This document shows, piece after piece, positions 27,098 to 35,941 of a DNA stretch of 49,010 bases. Each line of letters begins with the position of its first letter. Position 1 is the first letter of the stretch. Under the pieces are notes generated by a model that was given only the letters and a program-made list of their open reading frames with translations, was not told the DNA's origin and did no database searches. The translations under genes were made by a program, and so were the position numbers. This DNA comes from a bacterium (lineage in GTDB: Bacteria; Planctomycetota; Planctomycetia; Kolteriales; Kolteriaceae): assembly GCA_019753235.1 (NCBI GenBank), contig JAIELF010000023.1:1-49010 (forward strand), given 5' to 3'.

Positions 27098-28123
27098 ATG
27101 AGTGTCGCGCCCGAAGTCCGTCCCTCGATGACCGACGACGACGTCGAATCCATTCATCGTTTACGCGATTGCTACGCTCGGCTTCGTCAGGAGTTGGGCC
27201 GGGTCATCATCGGTCAGTCGGCAGCGGTCGAGAAGTTGGCGGTCTGCCTCTTTGCGGGTGGGCATGCTCTCTTAATGGGGGTGCCGGGCCTGGCCAAGAC
27301 GTTGATGGTCAGCAAGCTTGCGGAGATGCTCTCGCTGGAGTTTCGTCGGATACAGTTCACTCCTGATCTCATGCCGATGGATATCACTGGGACGGACATT
27401 TTGGATGACCTAGGCGAAGGCCGGCGCCAATTTCATTTCGTTCGCGGACCCGTCTTTGCCCATGTTGTTCTGGCCGACGAAATCAATCGGGCTCCTCCGA
27501 AGACGCAGGCGGCCATGCTGGAAGCCATGCAAGAGCAGAAGGTGACCGTTGTTGGCAAGACTTTCCCACTCGAGCCACCCTTTTTCGTTCTGGCGACACA
27601 AAACCCGGTGGAGCAGGAAGGAACGTATCCTCTTCCAGAGGCACAACTCGATCGCTTCATGTTTTTGATCGAGATGGATTATCCGACCAAGGGGGAGGAA
27701 ATCCTCATTGCTCGAACGACGACGGGTGAACCACTGCCAATCTTGGAACAGGTTCTTCACGGGGCAGAGATTCTTGACTATCAGCGACTGGTTCGCCGAC
27801 TTCCCGTGCCCGATCACATCTATGAGTATGCTTGTCGCCTCGTTCGAAAAACGCGGCCGAAGGACGAGACCGCGCCAGCTTGGCTGAAGCCTTTGGTCGC
27901 GTGGGGCGCAGGGCCGCGCGCGGTTCAATTCATGATTCTCGGAGCAAAGTCGCGAGCCGCGCTTTCAGGGAGCTACATGGTCCGACTCGAAGATCTGCTG
28001 GACGTGGCGGCGCCGGTTCTGACGCATCGGATCATCACGACCTTTGCGGCGCAGGCAGAGGGTCAAAGCGCTCGGCAAATTGTCGAAAGACTGATCGTCG
28101 AGACCTCGGCCGAGGATCGTTAG
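27098..28123 (+). CDS. MoxR-family AAA+ ATPase
   Basis: 341 aa. The start at 27098 is preferred over ATG 27089 because AAAGGA sits nine bases before it. The AAA+ core shows Walker A GVPGLAKT (61-68), Walker B VVLADEINRAPPK (about 123-135) and the sensor region ATQNPVEQEGTYPLPEAQLDR typical of MoxR proteins. Family members are chaperone-like ATPases that work with von Willebrand factor A proteins, and the next two genes encode these. It is the first gene of a long operon running to about 38.6 kb. The cellular task is unknown, probably envelope protein maturation or stress. Confidence 0.95.
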   Translation: MSVAPEVRPSMTDDDVESIHRLRDCYARLRQELGRVIIGQSAAVEKLAVCLFAGGHALLMGVPGLAKTLMVSKLAEMLSLEFRRIQFTPDLMPMDITGTDILDDLGEGRRQFHFVRGPVFAHVVLADEINRAPPKTQAAMLEAMQEQKVTVVGKTFPLEPPFFVLATQNPVEQEGTYPLPEAQLDRFMFLIEMDYPTKGEEILIARTTTGEPLPILEQVLHGAEILDYQRLVRRLPVPDHIYEYACRLVRKTRPKDETAPAWLKPLVAWGAGPRAVQFMILGAKSRAALSGSYMVRLEDLLDVAAPVLTHRIITTFAAQAEGQSARQIVERLIVETSAEDR

Positions 28124-28153
28124 CGCACAAGAGTTTTTCACGGAGCTTGCAGG

Positions 28154-29065
28154 ATGTTGCCCGAGCGAGCATCTCGATCTTTTCTGGATCCAGCGGTGCT
28201 CGGCCGGTTATCCGCGGTGCCGCTGGTCGCGCGTCGGCCGATGCAAGGGACGGTCTCAAAAAGGCACGCCAGTCCTCATCGAGGTTCCAGCGTTGAGTTT
28301 GCCGAATACCGCAAGTATGTCCCGGGGGACGATCTTCGCCGACTTGACTGGCGCGCATACGGTCGGTCCGATCGCTTCTACATCAAAGAGTTCGAAGCGG
28401 ATACCAACTTAAGGCTTTGTCTGGTGCTTGATACCAGCGGGTCGATGGGGTACGGCTCTGTTGGGATCGACAAAATCTCCTACGCGAGAAAACTTGCGGG
28501 GACGCTTGCGTACTTGGCGGGTCAACAAGGTGATGCTGTTGGCCTCGCATGTGTGGCCGGGGGGATCGTTCAGCAGATTCCTCCTCGACAGAACCCGGCC
28601 CATTTGAGGGTTGTTTTCGATCTGTTGGAACAAGCTTCGCCGCAGGGGAAGACGGGGCTCGTGGACGTTCTTCATCAGTTGGCCGAGACCATCAGGACGC
28701 GCGCGATGGTCGTCGTCCTTTCTGACATATTTGTCGAGCCGGCTCTGTTGCTGGAATGTTTTCAGCATCTGCGATTTCGTCGCTATGATGTCTCGGTGCT
28801 TCATTTGCTCGATCCCCTCGAGATGTCGTTCGCCTTTCGCCGACCGACGCGGTTCGTCGACATGGAGGGGGGATCTTCACTCTTTGTCGAGCCCAGCGAT
28901 GTTGCCGACCGTTATGAGAAGGCACTCGCGAAATACCTGGCCGACCTTTGGCAAGTCGTGCTCGAGTCGGCCATCGATTACGACCGTGTCCTTTTGGACG
29001 AAGACTACGAGCGAGTCCTGCTTCGCTTCTTGACACGCCGAATGCAGGCGAGGGAGCACCGATGA
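28154..29065 (+). CDS. DUF58 / von Willebrand factor A-like protein
   Basis: 303 aa; the start is supported by GGAG eight bases upstream. The DUF58 signature VPGDDLRRLDWRAYGRSDR lies at about 56-74, followed by the metal-ion-dependent adhesion motif DTSGSMG (93-99). No transmembrane helix, as is usual. DUF58 proteins are the standard partners of MoxR ATPases. It starts 30 bases after MoxR and its TGA overlaps the ATG of the BatA-like gene (ATGA), so expression is coupled. Confidence 0.93.
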   Translation: MLPERASRSFLDPAVLGRLSAVPLVARRPMQGTVSKRHASPHRGSSVEFAEYRKYVPGDDLRRLDWRAYGRSDRFYIKEFEADTNLRLCLVLDTSGSMGYGSVGIDKISYARKLAGTLAYLAGQQGDAVGLACVAGGIVQQIPPRQNPAHLRVVFDLLEQASPQGKTGLVDVLHQLAETIRTRAMVVVLSDIFVEPALLLECFQHLRFRRYDVSVLHLLDPLEMSFAFRRPTRFVDMEGGSSLFVEPSDVADRYEKALAKYLADLWQVVLESAIDYDRVLLDEDYERVLLRFLTRRMQAREHR

Positions 29066-29418
29066 GCTTCCTTCAGGTTTGGCTCTTGTGGGGTCTGCCT
29101 CTTGTTGCCATTCCGATCATCATTCACTTGCTTAACCAATGGCGGTATCAAACGGTCCCCTGGGGGGCCATGATGTTTTTGCTGGCGGCTCAGCGAATGA
29201 GCCGAGGCTATTCACGACTGCGTCAATGGTTGATCCTCGCGCTGCGGATGCTGGCGATCGCTGCCCTCGTGATCGTGGTTAGCCGACCCCTCCTCGGAGG
29301 TTGGATGGGCAACCTGCTCGGCGAAAAACCCGATTGGACGATTGTCCTGCTCGATCGCTCGCCCAGCATGCAGCAGTCGGTCGTGGCGGGGGGGGCTGAC
29401 GAAGCTGGAGTCGGATAA
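29062..29418 (+). CDS. BatA-like membrane protein, N-terminal fragment ended by a frameshift
   Basis: 118 codons from ATG 29062, which overlaps the DUF58 stop. The N-terminal BatA domain is intact: a hydrophobic helix (VWLLWGLPLVAIPIIIHLLN), an amphipathic stretch, then a second helix (LRQWLILALRMLAIAALVIVV). The von Willebrand A motif begins (LLDRSPSMQQS), but an eight-G run (29388-29395) throws the frame into an early stop. Removing one G joins this frame directly to GLTKLESDKKEL in the next frame, so the ancestral run was probably seven G. This is either a real mutation, a phase-variable tract or a base-call error in a homopolymer. Confidence 0.75.
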   Translation: MSFLQVWLLWGLPLVAIPIIIHLLNQWRYQTVPWGAMMFLLAAQRMSRGYSRLRQWLILALRMLAIAALVIVVSRPLLGGWMGNLLGEKPDWTIVLLDRSPSMQQSVVAGGADEAGVG

Positions 29419-29722
29419 GAAGGAACTTGTGGAGATTCTCTCGACAGTCGGTTCAAAACACTGGGGAGTGATCGACAGCGTCTCGGCCGAGCCGAGAGAA
29501 ATCGAGTCTGCACCACAATTGTTGACGCTTGCCAGTGGCGGGTCGGCAGCATCGTCGGCGTCGATTCCTCGCCTGCTGCAACGAGCCTGTGCTTTTATGG
29601 ATGAGCAGCATGCCGGCACATGTGAAATCTGGATCGTCAGCGATCGAGCGGCCCATGATCGGGCCAGCGCCAGCGGCGTTTGGCAAGTGGTGCGCGACGC
29701 CCTGACCTCGCGAAAAGATTGA
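29396..29722 (+). pseudogene. BatA-like von Willebrand A domain, displaced middle part
   Basis: This continues the vWA domain in the +1 frame after the G8 run: LTKLESDKKELVEILSTV, then CEIWIVSDRAAHD at the distal strand. It ends at a TGA (29720-29722). The codons right after that stop (RLHLLAYPASP) continue the same protein in the same frame, so the stop is a second lesion. There is no independent start. Confidence 0.7.
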
Positions 29723-29728
29723 ACCCGT

Positions 29729-32700
29729 TTGCATCTGCTCGCGTACCCCGCTTCCCCACGCGATGATCTATCGGTTCGCGTGAAGAGCGTTGTCAAGAGA
29801 AGAAAGGGGACGGCCGGCGATGTCTTGGTCTCTGTTCGGCTCACTCGGAACGGGGGAACGAATGAACCGATCCGTGTCCCCGTCGAGTTCGAGCAAGCTC
29901 GCTCAGTGGTGAATGTAGAATGTGCAGGCTCGACAGGGGAGTTGATCGATCATCCTCTACCGATCGAAGGAGCCGACGTTCGGGGTTGGGGTCGTGTTCG
30001 TTTGCCGGCCGATATCAATCTCGCCAACAACAGTTGTCCATTAGTTTTCGAAGATCCGCCAGCGGCTCGAACGCTGATCGTGACTGCGGACGATGCATCG
30101 ATTTGGCCTGCCCGGCTCGCGGCAGGGATCGGGCAAGAAGCTCGGTCGGCCAATGCCGTGGAGATCGTTCGCCCTGATCGGCTCATGGGCATCGACAGTA
30201 CCGGCGTGGCCTTGATTCTTTGGCAGGCTCCACTGTCGACAGCCAAGACCAGTCCACTCTGTCAGGAAGTCGTTGATCGGGGAGGACAGATCATCTTCGT
30301 TCCTGCTCGGCCGAATGAAAAGGGCCGATCGTGCGCCTTAGCGGTGGCTGCGGTCGAACAAGTCGCGCTCGCCTCCTCCCAACAAGACTTCACGACGGCC
30401 GTTCCCAACCCGCGACATCGCTTTTGGTGGAAGATGACGCTCGGCGGCGCAAGTGTTGTCACTCTGGCCGCGATCCTGGCGCCAGGAGCGACCCTGTCAT
30501 CAGCGCAGCGATTTTTTACACCTTGGTCTAACACTCCTCGCTTCACGTTCACTCGCCTCGAGCACCTACCGGAAAGAATTGTCGTCCCGTTTGGAGAGCC
30601 ATTCGAGGTTCAGGCGACGCTGACGCAGGATTCTCTCTGGAAACCGATCAGCGCCAAGCTCTATTGGAATCGCGAACCAGGCTTGAATGTCATTCATCAG
30701 AATCAAACCTACGCCTTCGCGATGCCGGGCAAGGTGGCCGAGGGAAAATGTCGATTGGTAGTCGGGGATCTGTCGCACGCGATCACCGTCGAGCCCATGC
30801 ACCGACCGGAGATGGAATCGATCACCGCGCAGATTCAGCTTCCCAGTTATCTGGGAAGGAGTGAAGTCCTGGATCGAGATGTTCGCGGCGGAACTCTGGC
30901 GGCCGTCAAAGGTTGCCGAGTCTCACTGCATGCGAAAGCGTCTCGGCCGACTCGACAAAGTTGGTTCAATGGTCATCCTCAACCGACACAAGGGGCGACC
31001 TTCTCCTATCCCGACATGGTCCTGGAAGAGCCACATCCTATTGCGATCCGCTGGGAGGATGAGTTTGGTCTTACGCCGGCCAAGCCATTTGTGCTTCAGC
31101 TCGAAGCCGCTCTCGATGCGGCGCCGATCGTCTCGTGTGCTGACTGGCCTCGGCAGCGTGTCATGATCGATTCAGAAACAATGACCTTCACGGTCCTGGC
31201 TCAAGATGATTTCGGCATCAATGAGGTCGGCATCGAATGGAAAGGGATCGACAAGACGCCCGGCATCAGCATCGCGGCCGGCGAGTCGACGCTCGGGGCA
31301 GGCGGATGTGACAAGGACCGCCTCGAACTTGCGGGCACGTTCTCGCCGGCGCGGTTGGGCATCGAACCGCAACTCCTGCGTATTCGGCTTTTCGCCACCG
31401 ATTATCTCCCCAACCGAGAACGAGCATACTCGTCCCCCTTCACGGTGATGGTTCTCAATCCCGAGCAGCATGCAGTCTGGGTCACCGAGCAACTCAACCA
31501 ATGGCATCGGGCGGCTCTCGATGTCCGGGACCGCGAACGCGAACTCTTTCAGATTAATCGCGAACTTCGTGACTTAGCGGACGAGGATCTCCACCGTCCA
31601 GAGACCCAGAAGCGAATCGAGAAACAGGCCGCGGCTGAACGTGACAATGGCAGGCGACTGACAAGCTTGACACAGTCGGGTGAAAAGCTTGTTCGCGAGG
31701 CGATGAAGAATCCGGAGATCGGTGTCGGCCACATCGAATCCTGGGCCGCCATGCTCCTTATCCTTCAAGAGATCGCGCAAAAGCGAATGCCTTCGGTTGC
31801 CGATCTGTTGAAGCAGTCTGCCGATCTTGCAAGCGCGATCAAGGTTACTGATCGGACAAACCCGGCAGCTTCCGCATCGCCCTTGGCCGAGCCAGCCGAT
31901 CCCCCCACCAAGAGCCAACAAAAGATCTCGCCGAGCGCAGCCATGTCCGAGTCGTCCATCCCGCCTCCCGGCAAAGATGGAGCACCATCCCAGCCGAAAA
32001 AGGGGAATTCAAATTCGCCCCTTCGGTTGCCGACCGTGACGGTGACGGGGCCCCCCAAGGCGACTCCGCCCTCGCCCGCGGGTGCGAAGATTGACCAAGC
32101 ATTGAAGGAGCAAGAGGATCTGCTGGCAGAGTTCGAAAAGATTGCCGACGAACTCAACAAGATTCTGGGCAACCTCGAAGGGAGCACGCTTGTTAAGCGT
32201 CTGAAGGCGGCGGCGCGAAAGCAATACGCCATCGCCGGCAAGCTGACCGAGAAAGCAACTGCTCCCCTGATTCGGCCTGCTACCGCGTCCCCAAATTATC
32301 AGTCGCTGGCGGATTTGGCGAAAGAGGAAGAGGAAGCGACCATGACGGTTTCTTTCATCGTCGATGATCTCGATGCATACCTGGCGCGTCGGCCATTCCA
32401 GCGTTTCAAGATCGTGCTTGATGAGATGAAGAAAGAGGATGTGGTGGGCTCGCTTCGTCGGCTCGCGGGGGACATTCCCAAAGAGGTCGCCTTGTCGACT
32501 GCTCAAGGAGAGTACTGGTCGGATACACTCGATCGCTGGGCGGATAATCTTTTTGATCCAGCTTGTAACGGGGATTGTAAGGGACAGAAATCGGCGAAGA
32601 GTCTTCCGCCGTCACTGGTGCTCGAGGCGATGCGAATCCTAGAGGCCGAAATTCAACTCCGCGAAGAGACCCGCGTTGCCGAGCAGACCAAGCCTCTTGA

Positions 32701-33193
32701 AACGTCGGCCGTTCATGCCGACAAGTCGAGGAAGTTGAGTCAGACGCAAGCAAGCCTTGCTGTGCGGGCGACGGAACTGGCGAAGAAGATCGCCGAGTTG
32801 CCTGCTGGTGAGAAGGAGTTTGCCAAAGAGCTTCGCATGCTCGCAAGTATCGAGCGCGCGATGATCGATGCGCGAAACCTCTTGGCTGATGCGAATACAG
32901 CGGCTCCGGCAATCGCCGCCGAGACTGAAGCGATCGAACTCATGCTCCGGAGCAAACGGATTAACCCCAAGGGAGCTGGCGGAGGGGGCAGCAGTCCCGG
33001 CGGAGGTGGGACAGGAGATACAGAAGACCCGGCCATGGCATTGATGGGGGTCGGCATCAACAAAGAAGAAGTTTGGCAGGCTCGCCCCATCCCACAGGCG
33101 ACCGGCCAAACAGGGACACCGCTTCCCGAGGAATTCCGGAGCGGACTTGATGAATACTTCAATCGGCTCGACGAATCAGGAGGGGGGCGATGA
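29729..33193 (+). CDS. Large envelope protein: BatA C-terminal part fused to a coiled-coil planctomycete protein
   Basis: 1154 codons from TTG 29729 in the frame of the preceding fragment; no strong ribosome binding site. Residues 1 to about 197 look like the C-terminal part of planctomycete BatA proteins (LPADINLANNSCPLVFEDPP, then GGQIIFVPA). A helix at about 232-256 (KMTLGGASVVTLAAILAPG) then begins a different protein type: an Ig-like or beta-rich region (about 275-560), then long charged helices with Pro/Ser-rich linkers (about 580-1050) and a Gly-rich tail. The two parts are normally separate genes, so a deletion may have joined them (inference). It overlaps the next gene by ATGA. Its long open frame suggests the second part at least is still under selection. 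Confidence 0.72.
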   Translation: MHLLAYPASPRDDLSVRVKSVVKRRKGTAGDVLVSVRLTRNGGTNEPIRVPVEFEQARSVVNVECAGSTGELIDHPLPIEGADVRGWGRVRLPADINLANNSCPLVFEDPPAARTLIVTADDASIWPARLAAGIGQEARSANAVEIVRPDRLMGIDSTGVALILWQAPLSTAKTSPLCQEVVDRGGQIIFVPARPNEKGRSCALAVAAVEQVALASSQQDFTTAVPNPRHRFWWKMTLGGASVVTLAAILAPGATLSSAQRFFTPWSNTPRFTFTRLEHLPERIVVPFGEPFEVQATLTQDSLWKPISAKLYWNREPGLNVIHQNQTYAFAMPGKVAEGKCRLVVGDLSHAITVEPMHRPEMESITAQIQLPSYLGRSEVLDRDVRGGTLAAVKGCRVSLHAKASRPTRQSWFNGHPQPTQGATFSYPDMVLEEPHPIAIRWEDEFGLTPAKPFVLQLEAALDAAPIVSCADWPRQRVMIDSETMTFTVLAQDDFGINEVGIEWKGIDKTPGISIAAGESTLGAGGCDKDRLELAGTFSPARLGIEPQLLRIRLFATDYLPNRERAYSSPFTVMVLNPEQHAVWVTEQLNQWHRAALDVRDRERELFQINRELRDLADEDLHRPETQKRIEKQAAAERDNGRRLTSLTQSGEKLVREAMKNPEIGVGHIESWAAMLLILQEIAQKRMPSVADLLKQSADLASAIKVTDRTNPAASASPLAEPADPPTKSQQKISPSAAMSESSIPPPGKDGAPSQPKKGNSNSPLRLPTVTVTGPPKATPPSPAGAKIDQALKEQEDLLAEFEKIADELNKILGNLEGSTLVKRLKAAARKQYAIAGKLTEKATAPLIRPATASPNYQSLADLAKEEEEATMTVSFIVDDLDAYLARRPFQRFKIVLDEMKKEDVVGSLRRLAGDIPKEVALSTAQGEYWSDTLDRWADNLFDPACNGDCKGQKSAKSLPPSLVLEAMRILEAEIQLREETRVAEQTKPLETSAVHADKSRKLSQTQASLAVRATELAKKIAELPAGEKEFAKELRMLASIERAMIDARNLLADANTAAPAIAAETEAIELMLRSKRINPKGAGGGGSSPGGGGTGDTEDPAMALMGVGINKEEVWQARPIPQATGQTGTPLPEEFRSGLDEYFNRLDESGGGR

Positions 33194-34020
33194 ACCGACA
33201 CGGCCTCCTCGCTTCTGTGGTCGTTTACGTCATGTCTGCTCACGCTCTTGCGTTCGAGGAGCCAGCCAATGGAAGCCAGGATCCGGCACCCATTGATGCG
33301 AAGAACGAGGCGGAGAAACAACGCAAAGAGCAGGCCAAGAAGGGCCTCCTCCAAGAGACACGGCCTATTGTGCTGAATGCGCTCGATCGAATTCGCTTGG
33401 CCGGCGATGTTCCATTGGAGAAACGCCCGCTCATACGCAAGGAAATTGAAGAGGCTCTTCATCAAGAGATTGATAAGCAGGTCAATTCTCAACGGCAAAT
33501 TCGAAACTTCAACCTTGACATGATGCCAAGGCCAGCTTCTGGACCGAGCTTGTCCCGTTCGATCGAAAAGGCAGCGGACAAGGCAGTGGAGAAACATCTT
33601 TCTTCAGAGCATCTGGCGACCTATCGCCTGGAGATCACCAAGCGAAAAGAAGATTTCAAGCGGGCGACAATTCTCTCGATGCTTTCACGCATCGATTCGA
33701 CTCTCCGCCTTTCGGGATCCCAGCGAGCGGATCTCCAAAAAGTGCTCGAGAAGGAATGGAAAGAGGCATGGCTCGCCTGGTTCTCGTTACATGATTACGT
33801 GGCGAACACTGTTCCTGCGATTCCTGACCGACTGATTGTTCCCCTGTTAACGCCGACTCAGGAGAAAGTCTGGAAGTCATCGTCGAAGCTATTCGTCGAA
33901 ACCACCCATTTCTCACAGTTCAGTCTGGGAGTGGTGATCGTTCGGGACGATTATTGGGGAGCCGAACCCGCGGAGATACTTCCCGTCGCCGATCCCCCGG
34001 CGGAGGAGGCGGCGCCATGA
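33190..34020 (+). CDS. Exported helical protein of unknown function
   Basis: 276 aa, ATG overlapping the previous stop (ATGA). A signal peptide at 1-22 (LLASVVVYVMSAHALA). The mature protein is mainly charged helix: EKQRKEQAKKGLLQ at about 45-58, and EITKRKEDFKRATILSMLSRID with LSGSQRADLQKVLEKEWKE near 160-200. The last pattern resembles the repeating L-x-x-x-Q-R-x-x-L units of secreted planctomycete proteins that follow MoxR operons. The family is not otherwise recognised. It is coupled to its neighbours on both sides. Confidence 0.8.
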   Translation: MNRHGLLASVVVYVMSAHALAFEEPANGSQDPAPIDAKNEAEKQRKEQAKKGLLQETRPIVLNALDRIRLAGDVPLEKRPLIRKEIEEALHQEIDKQVNSQRQIRNFNLDMMPRPASGPSLSRSIEKAADKAVEKHLSSEHLATYRLEITKRKEDFKRATILSMLSRIDSTLRLSGSQRADLQKVLEKEWKEAWLAWFSLHDYVANTVPAIPDRLIVPLLTPTQEKVWKSSSKLFVETTHFSQFSLGVVIVRDDYWGAEPAEILPVADPPAEEAAP

Positions 34021-34040
34021 TCGAACAAAGAGGTAGATCG

Positions 34041-34652
34041 ATGTCGCGATGGTCGACCTGGGTAACGGTTGTGGCGCTGTCGGCATCCCTCGTGGAAGCG
34101 GCCCCGGACGACGAGGTGATCGAGGTGGATCCGGCGGACGTTCAACGGTTCGACAATCTCGTGGACCAGATCAATCTCGAAGCGAATACATTTTCGAGCA
34201 TCCCGAGCAACGGAGGAGAAAGAGATTGGAAAGCCTGGGCCTATCAGCAGCTTGATCTCGAAATCGAGTACCTTTCGCGTGAGGTCCAAATCACGGCGGA
34301 ACAAACCGAACGAATCAGAACTGCCTTTGAAGGTGAATTGAATCGCTTTTCCGTTCTCTACAGCAATACGAAAAAGAGGTGGAAGGAATTTGATAACGAC
34401 GCACTAGAGAACGAAGGATGGCAGTTATTAAGCAGCTTAAGAACCATCGTGCACGAACGTTGGTTAGGACGGCGGTCGCTGTTTCGTACATCGCTTGATG
34501 ACATCCTTTCACCCGAACAGATTGCCCGAATGAAAGAGATCGAACGCCAGCGATCGGAACTTCAATTGTCGGCCTTTTTTCCTATGCGCTTCTTCTTTTG
34601 GATGAAGAAGTTCCATCGATCAGTCAGCAGCGCCACGATACCGAAAAGCTAA
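34041..34652 (+). CDS. Exported helical protein, N-terminal part of a frameshifted gene
   Basis: 204 codons from ATG 34041. GAGGT lies six bases upstream, and the signal peptide (WSTWVTVVALSASLVEA) starts there; ATG 34017, overlapping the previous stop, is the alternative. The body resembles the preceding gene product (ITAEQTERIRTAFEGEL; LSPEQIARMKEIER). Homologous sense continues at the run CTTCTTCTTTTGG (about 34590-34602) in another frame: the protein should go on as LLLDEEVPSISQQRHD but here reads FFFWMKKFHRS and stops. A missing T in this run would explain it. Confidence 0.68.
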   Translation: MSRWSTWVTVVALSASLVEAAPDDEVIEVDPADVQRFDNLVDQINLEANTFSSIPSNGGERDWKAWAYQQLDLEIEYLSREVQITAEQTERIRTAFEGELNRFSVLYSNTKKRWKEFDNDALENEGWQLLSSLRTIVHERWLGRRSLFRTSLDDILSPEQIARMKEIERQRSELQLSAFFPMRFFFWMKKFHRSVSSATIPKS

Positions 34653-34849
34653 TCTTCGAGCGGCGAGACCTGCCAATAGATATGGAGGATGTCCATGTAT
34701 CGAGTATCCGTAATTACATGGCCATGTTACCAGTGATGAAACTGAAGCGGATCTATCAAGACTTTCAATGGCGCCGACTCGAAAAAATCCTCAAACCGTT
34801 CAGACCAGGATTTCAAGTACCGAACCTGTTGCCGCTCTTAGGGAAATGA
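34598..34849 (+). pseudogene. Displaced C-terminal part of the frameshifted helical protein
   Basis: Frame -1 relative to the upstream part. It holds ISQQRHDTEKLIFERRDLP and the MLPVMKLKRIYQDFQWRRLE pattern that typically ends this type of secreted planctomycete protein (methionine/leucine-proline, KLK, then DxQW). No ribosome binding site fits an independent start. It ends four bases before the next gene's ATG. Confidence 0.6.
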
Positions 34850-34853
34850 ATCG

Positions 34854-35900
34854 ATGACTTCGTTTTGGTCGACCATGATGGTAATGCTTTCGTGCTCCTT
34901 CGCGCTCGCGCAGAGTCCGGTTATCCCGGAAGTGGGGGACGCGGTGCCGCGCGAAGTCCGCGACATGTACGATCGAGGTCTGCAGTTCCTGGTTAGAAGC
35001 CAGAACCAGGACGGAAGCTGGGGTTCGAACGATCGTTGGACGAGCGGGCCCGGGTCCACGGGCCTAGCGGTGTTGGCCCTATTGGCCTCGGGTGAAGATC
35101 CCAATTTCGGACTCTACTCGGCCAGCATTCGCAAAGCGCTGCGGAACATTCTCTCTGTTCAGAATGCCACGACCGGCTACTTTCCGAATAGCATGTATCA
35201 TCACGGCTTCGCCATGCTGGCGCTTGCCGAAGCATACGGAGCGGTCGACGATCGAGACCTGTGGCGCGGTGCCCCCGTCAAAGGTAAATCGATCGGTCAG
35301 GCGCTCGAACTGGCCGTTCGTTTGGCGATCACCTCGCAGAAGAAGAACCCTTTCGGGGGCTGGCGATACAGTCCCGATGCCATTGACGCCGACACTTCGG
35401 TCAGCGGCGCGGTCCTGGTGGGTCTTTTGGCCGCGCGCAATGCCGGCATCGAAGTCCCTGACGACGTGATCGACCGATCAATCAAATACTTTACATCGAT
35501 GACCTCGGAATCGGGTGGCGTGGCGTACTCCGGTGGATTTGGCGATGGTTTCGGAGAGTCGATGGCGCGATCGTCGATCGCAACGTTGACCTTGGCTATC
35601 GCCAAGCGAAAGGATCTCCCCGAGTTCCGCTCGACATTGGCGTATCTCGTCGAGAAGTTGGAGCAAGACCCTCAAAAAACGGTTTATCTGGAATACACGC
35701 TGTACTATCAGTCGCAAGCGCTGTTTCAGGGGGACGTCGCAGCTTGGGAGAAGTGGAGCAAGCAACTGGTCCGCCGGCTCAAGAGTTCGCAGGCGCCCGA
35801 TGGGTCTTTCCGTTCGTCGTTCGGGGCCACGGCCGGAACATCGATGTCTCTATTGGCATTGGCGTTGCAGTTTCGATTCTTGTCGATCTACGAACGGTAA
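34854..35900 (+). CDS. Exported squalene-cyclase/prenyltransferase-fold repeat protein
   Basis: 348 aa with a signal peptide (about 1-19, SFALAQ). The mature part has alpha-alpha barrel repeats with QW-type motifs: RSQNQDGSWGS (about 49-59), QNATTGYF, GGWRYSPDAIDADTSVSGAVLVGLLAARNAG and SQAPDGSFRSSFG. These are the repeats of the squalene-hopene cyclase/prenyltransferase-beta superfamily, but the length is only about half of a cyclase and no DxDD catalytic motif is present. Exported members are common in planctomycete MoxR operons, and their function is unknown. It starts four bases after the preceding frame ends, consistent with one operon. Confidence 0.85.
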   Translation: MTSFWSTMMVMLSCSFALAQSPVIPEVGDAVPREVRDMYDRGLQFLVRSQNQDGSWGSNDRWTSGPGSTGLAVLALLASGEDPNFGLYSASIRKALRNILSVQNATTGYFPNSMYHHGFAMLALAEAYGAVDDRDLWRGAPVKGKSIGQALELAVRLAITSQKKNPFGGWRYSPDAIDADTSVSGAVLVGLLAARNAGIEVPDDVIDRSIKYFTSMTSESGGVAYSGGFGDGFGESMARSSIATLTLAIAKRKDLPEFRSTLAYLVEKLEQDPQKTVYLEYTLYYQSQALFQGDVAAWEKWSKQLVRRLKSSQAPDGSFRSSFGATAGTSMSLLALALQFRFLSIYER

Positions 35901-35941
35901 AGCAATTACTGGCCGAATCGAAGGATCAGGGGTGATTGGCG

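Noticed and set aside
34590..34602. Programmed -1 frameshift at CTTCTTCTTTTGG
   Set aside because: It does not form a proper X-XXY-YYZ slippery heptamer in the reading frame and no following stem was seen; a simple indel is more likely.
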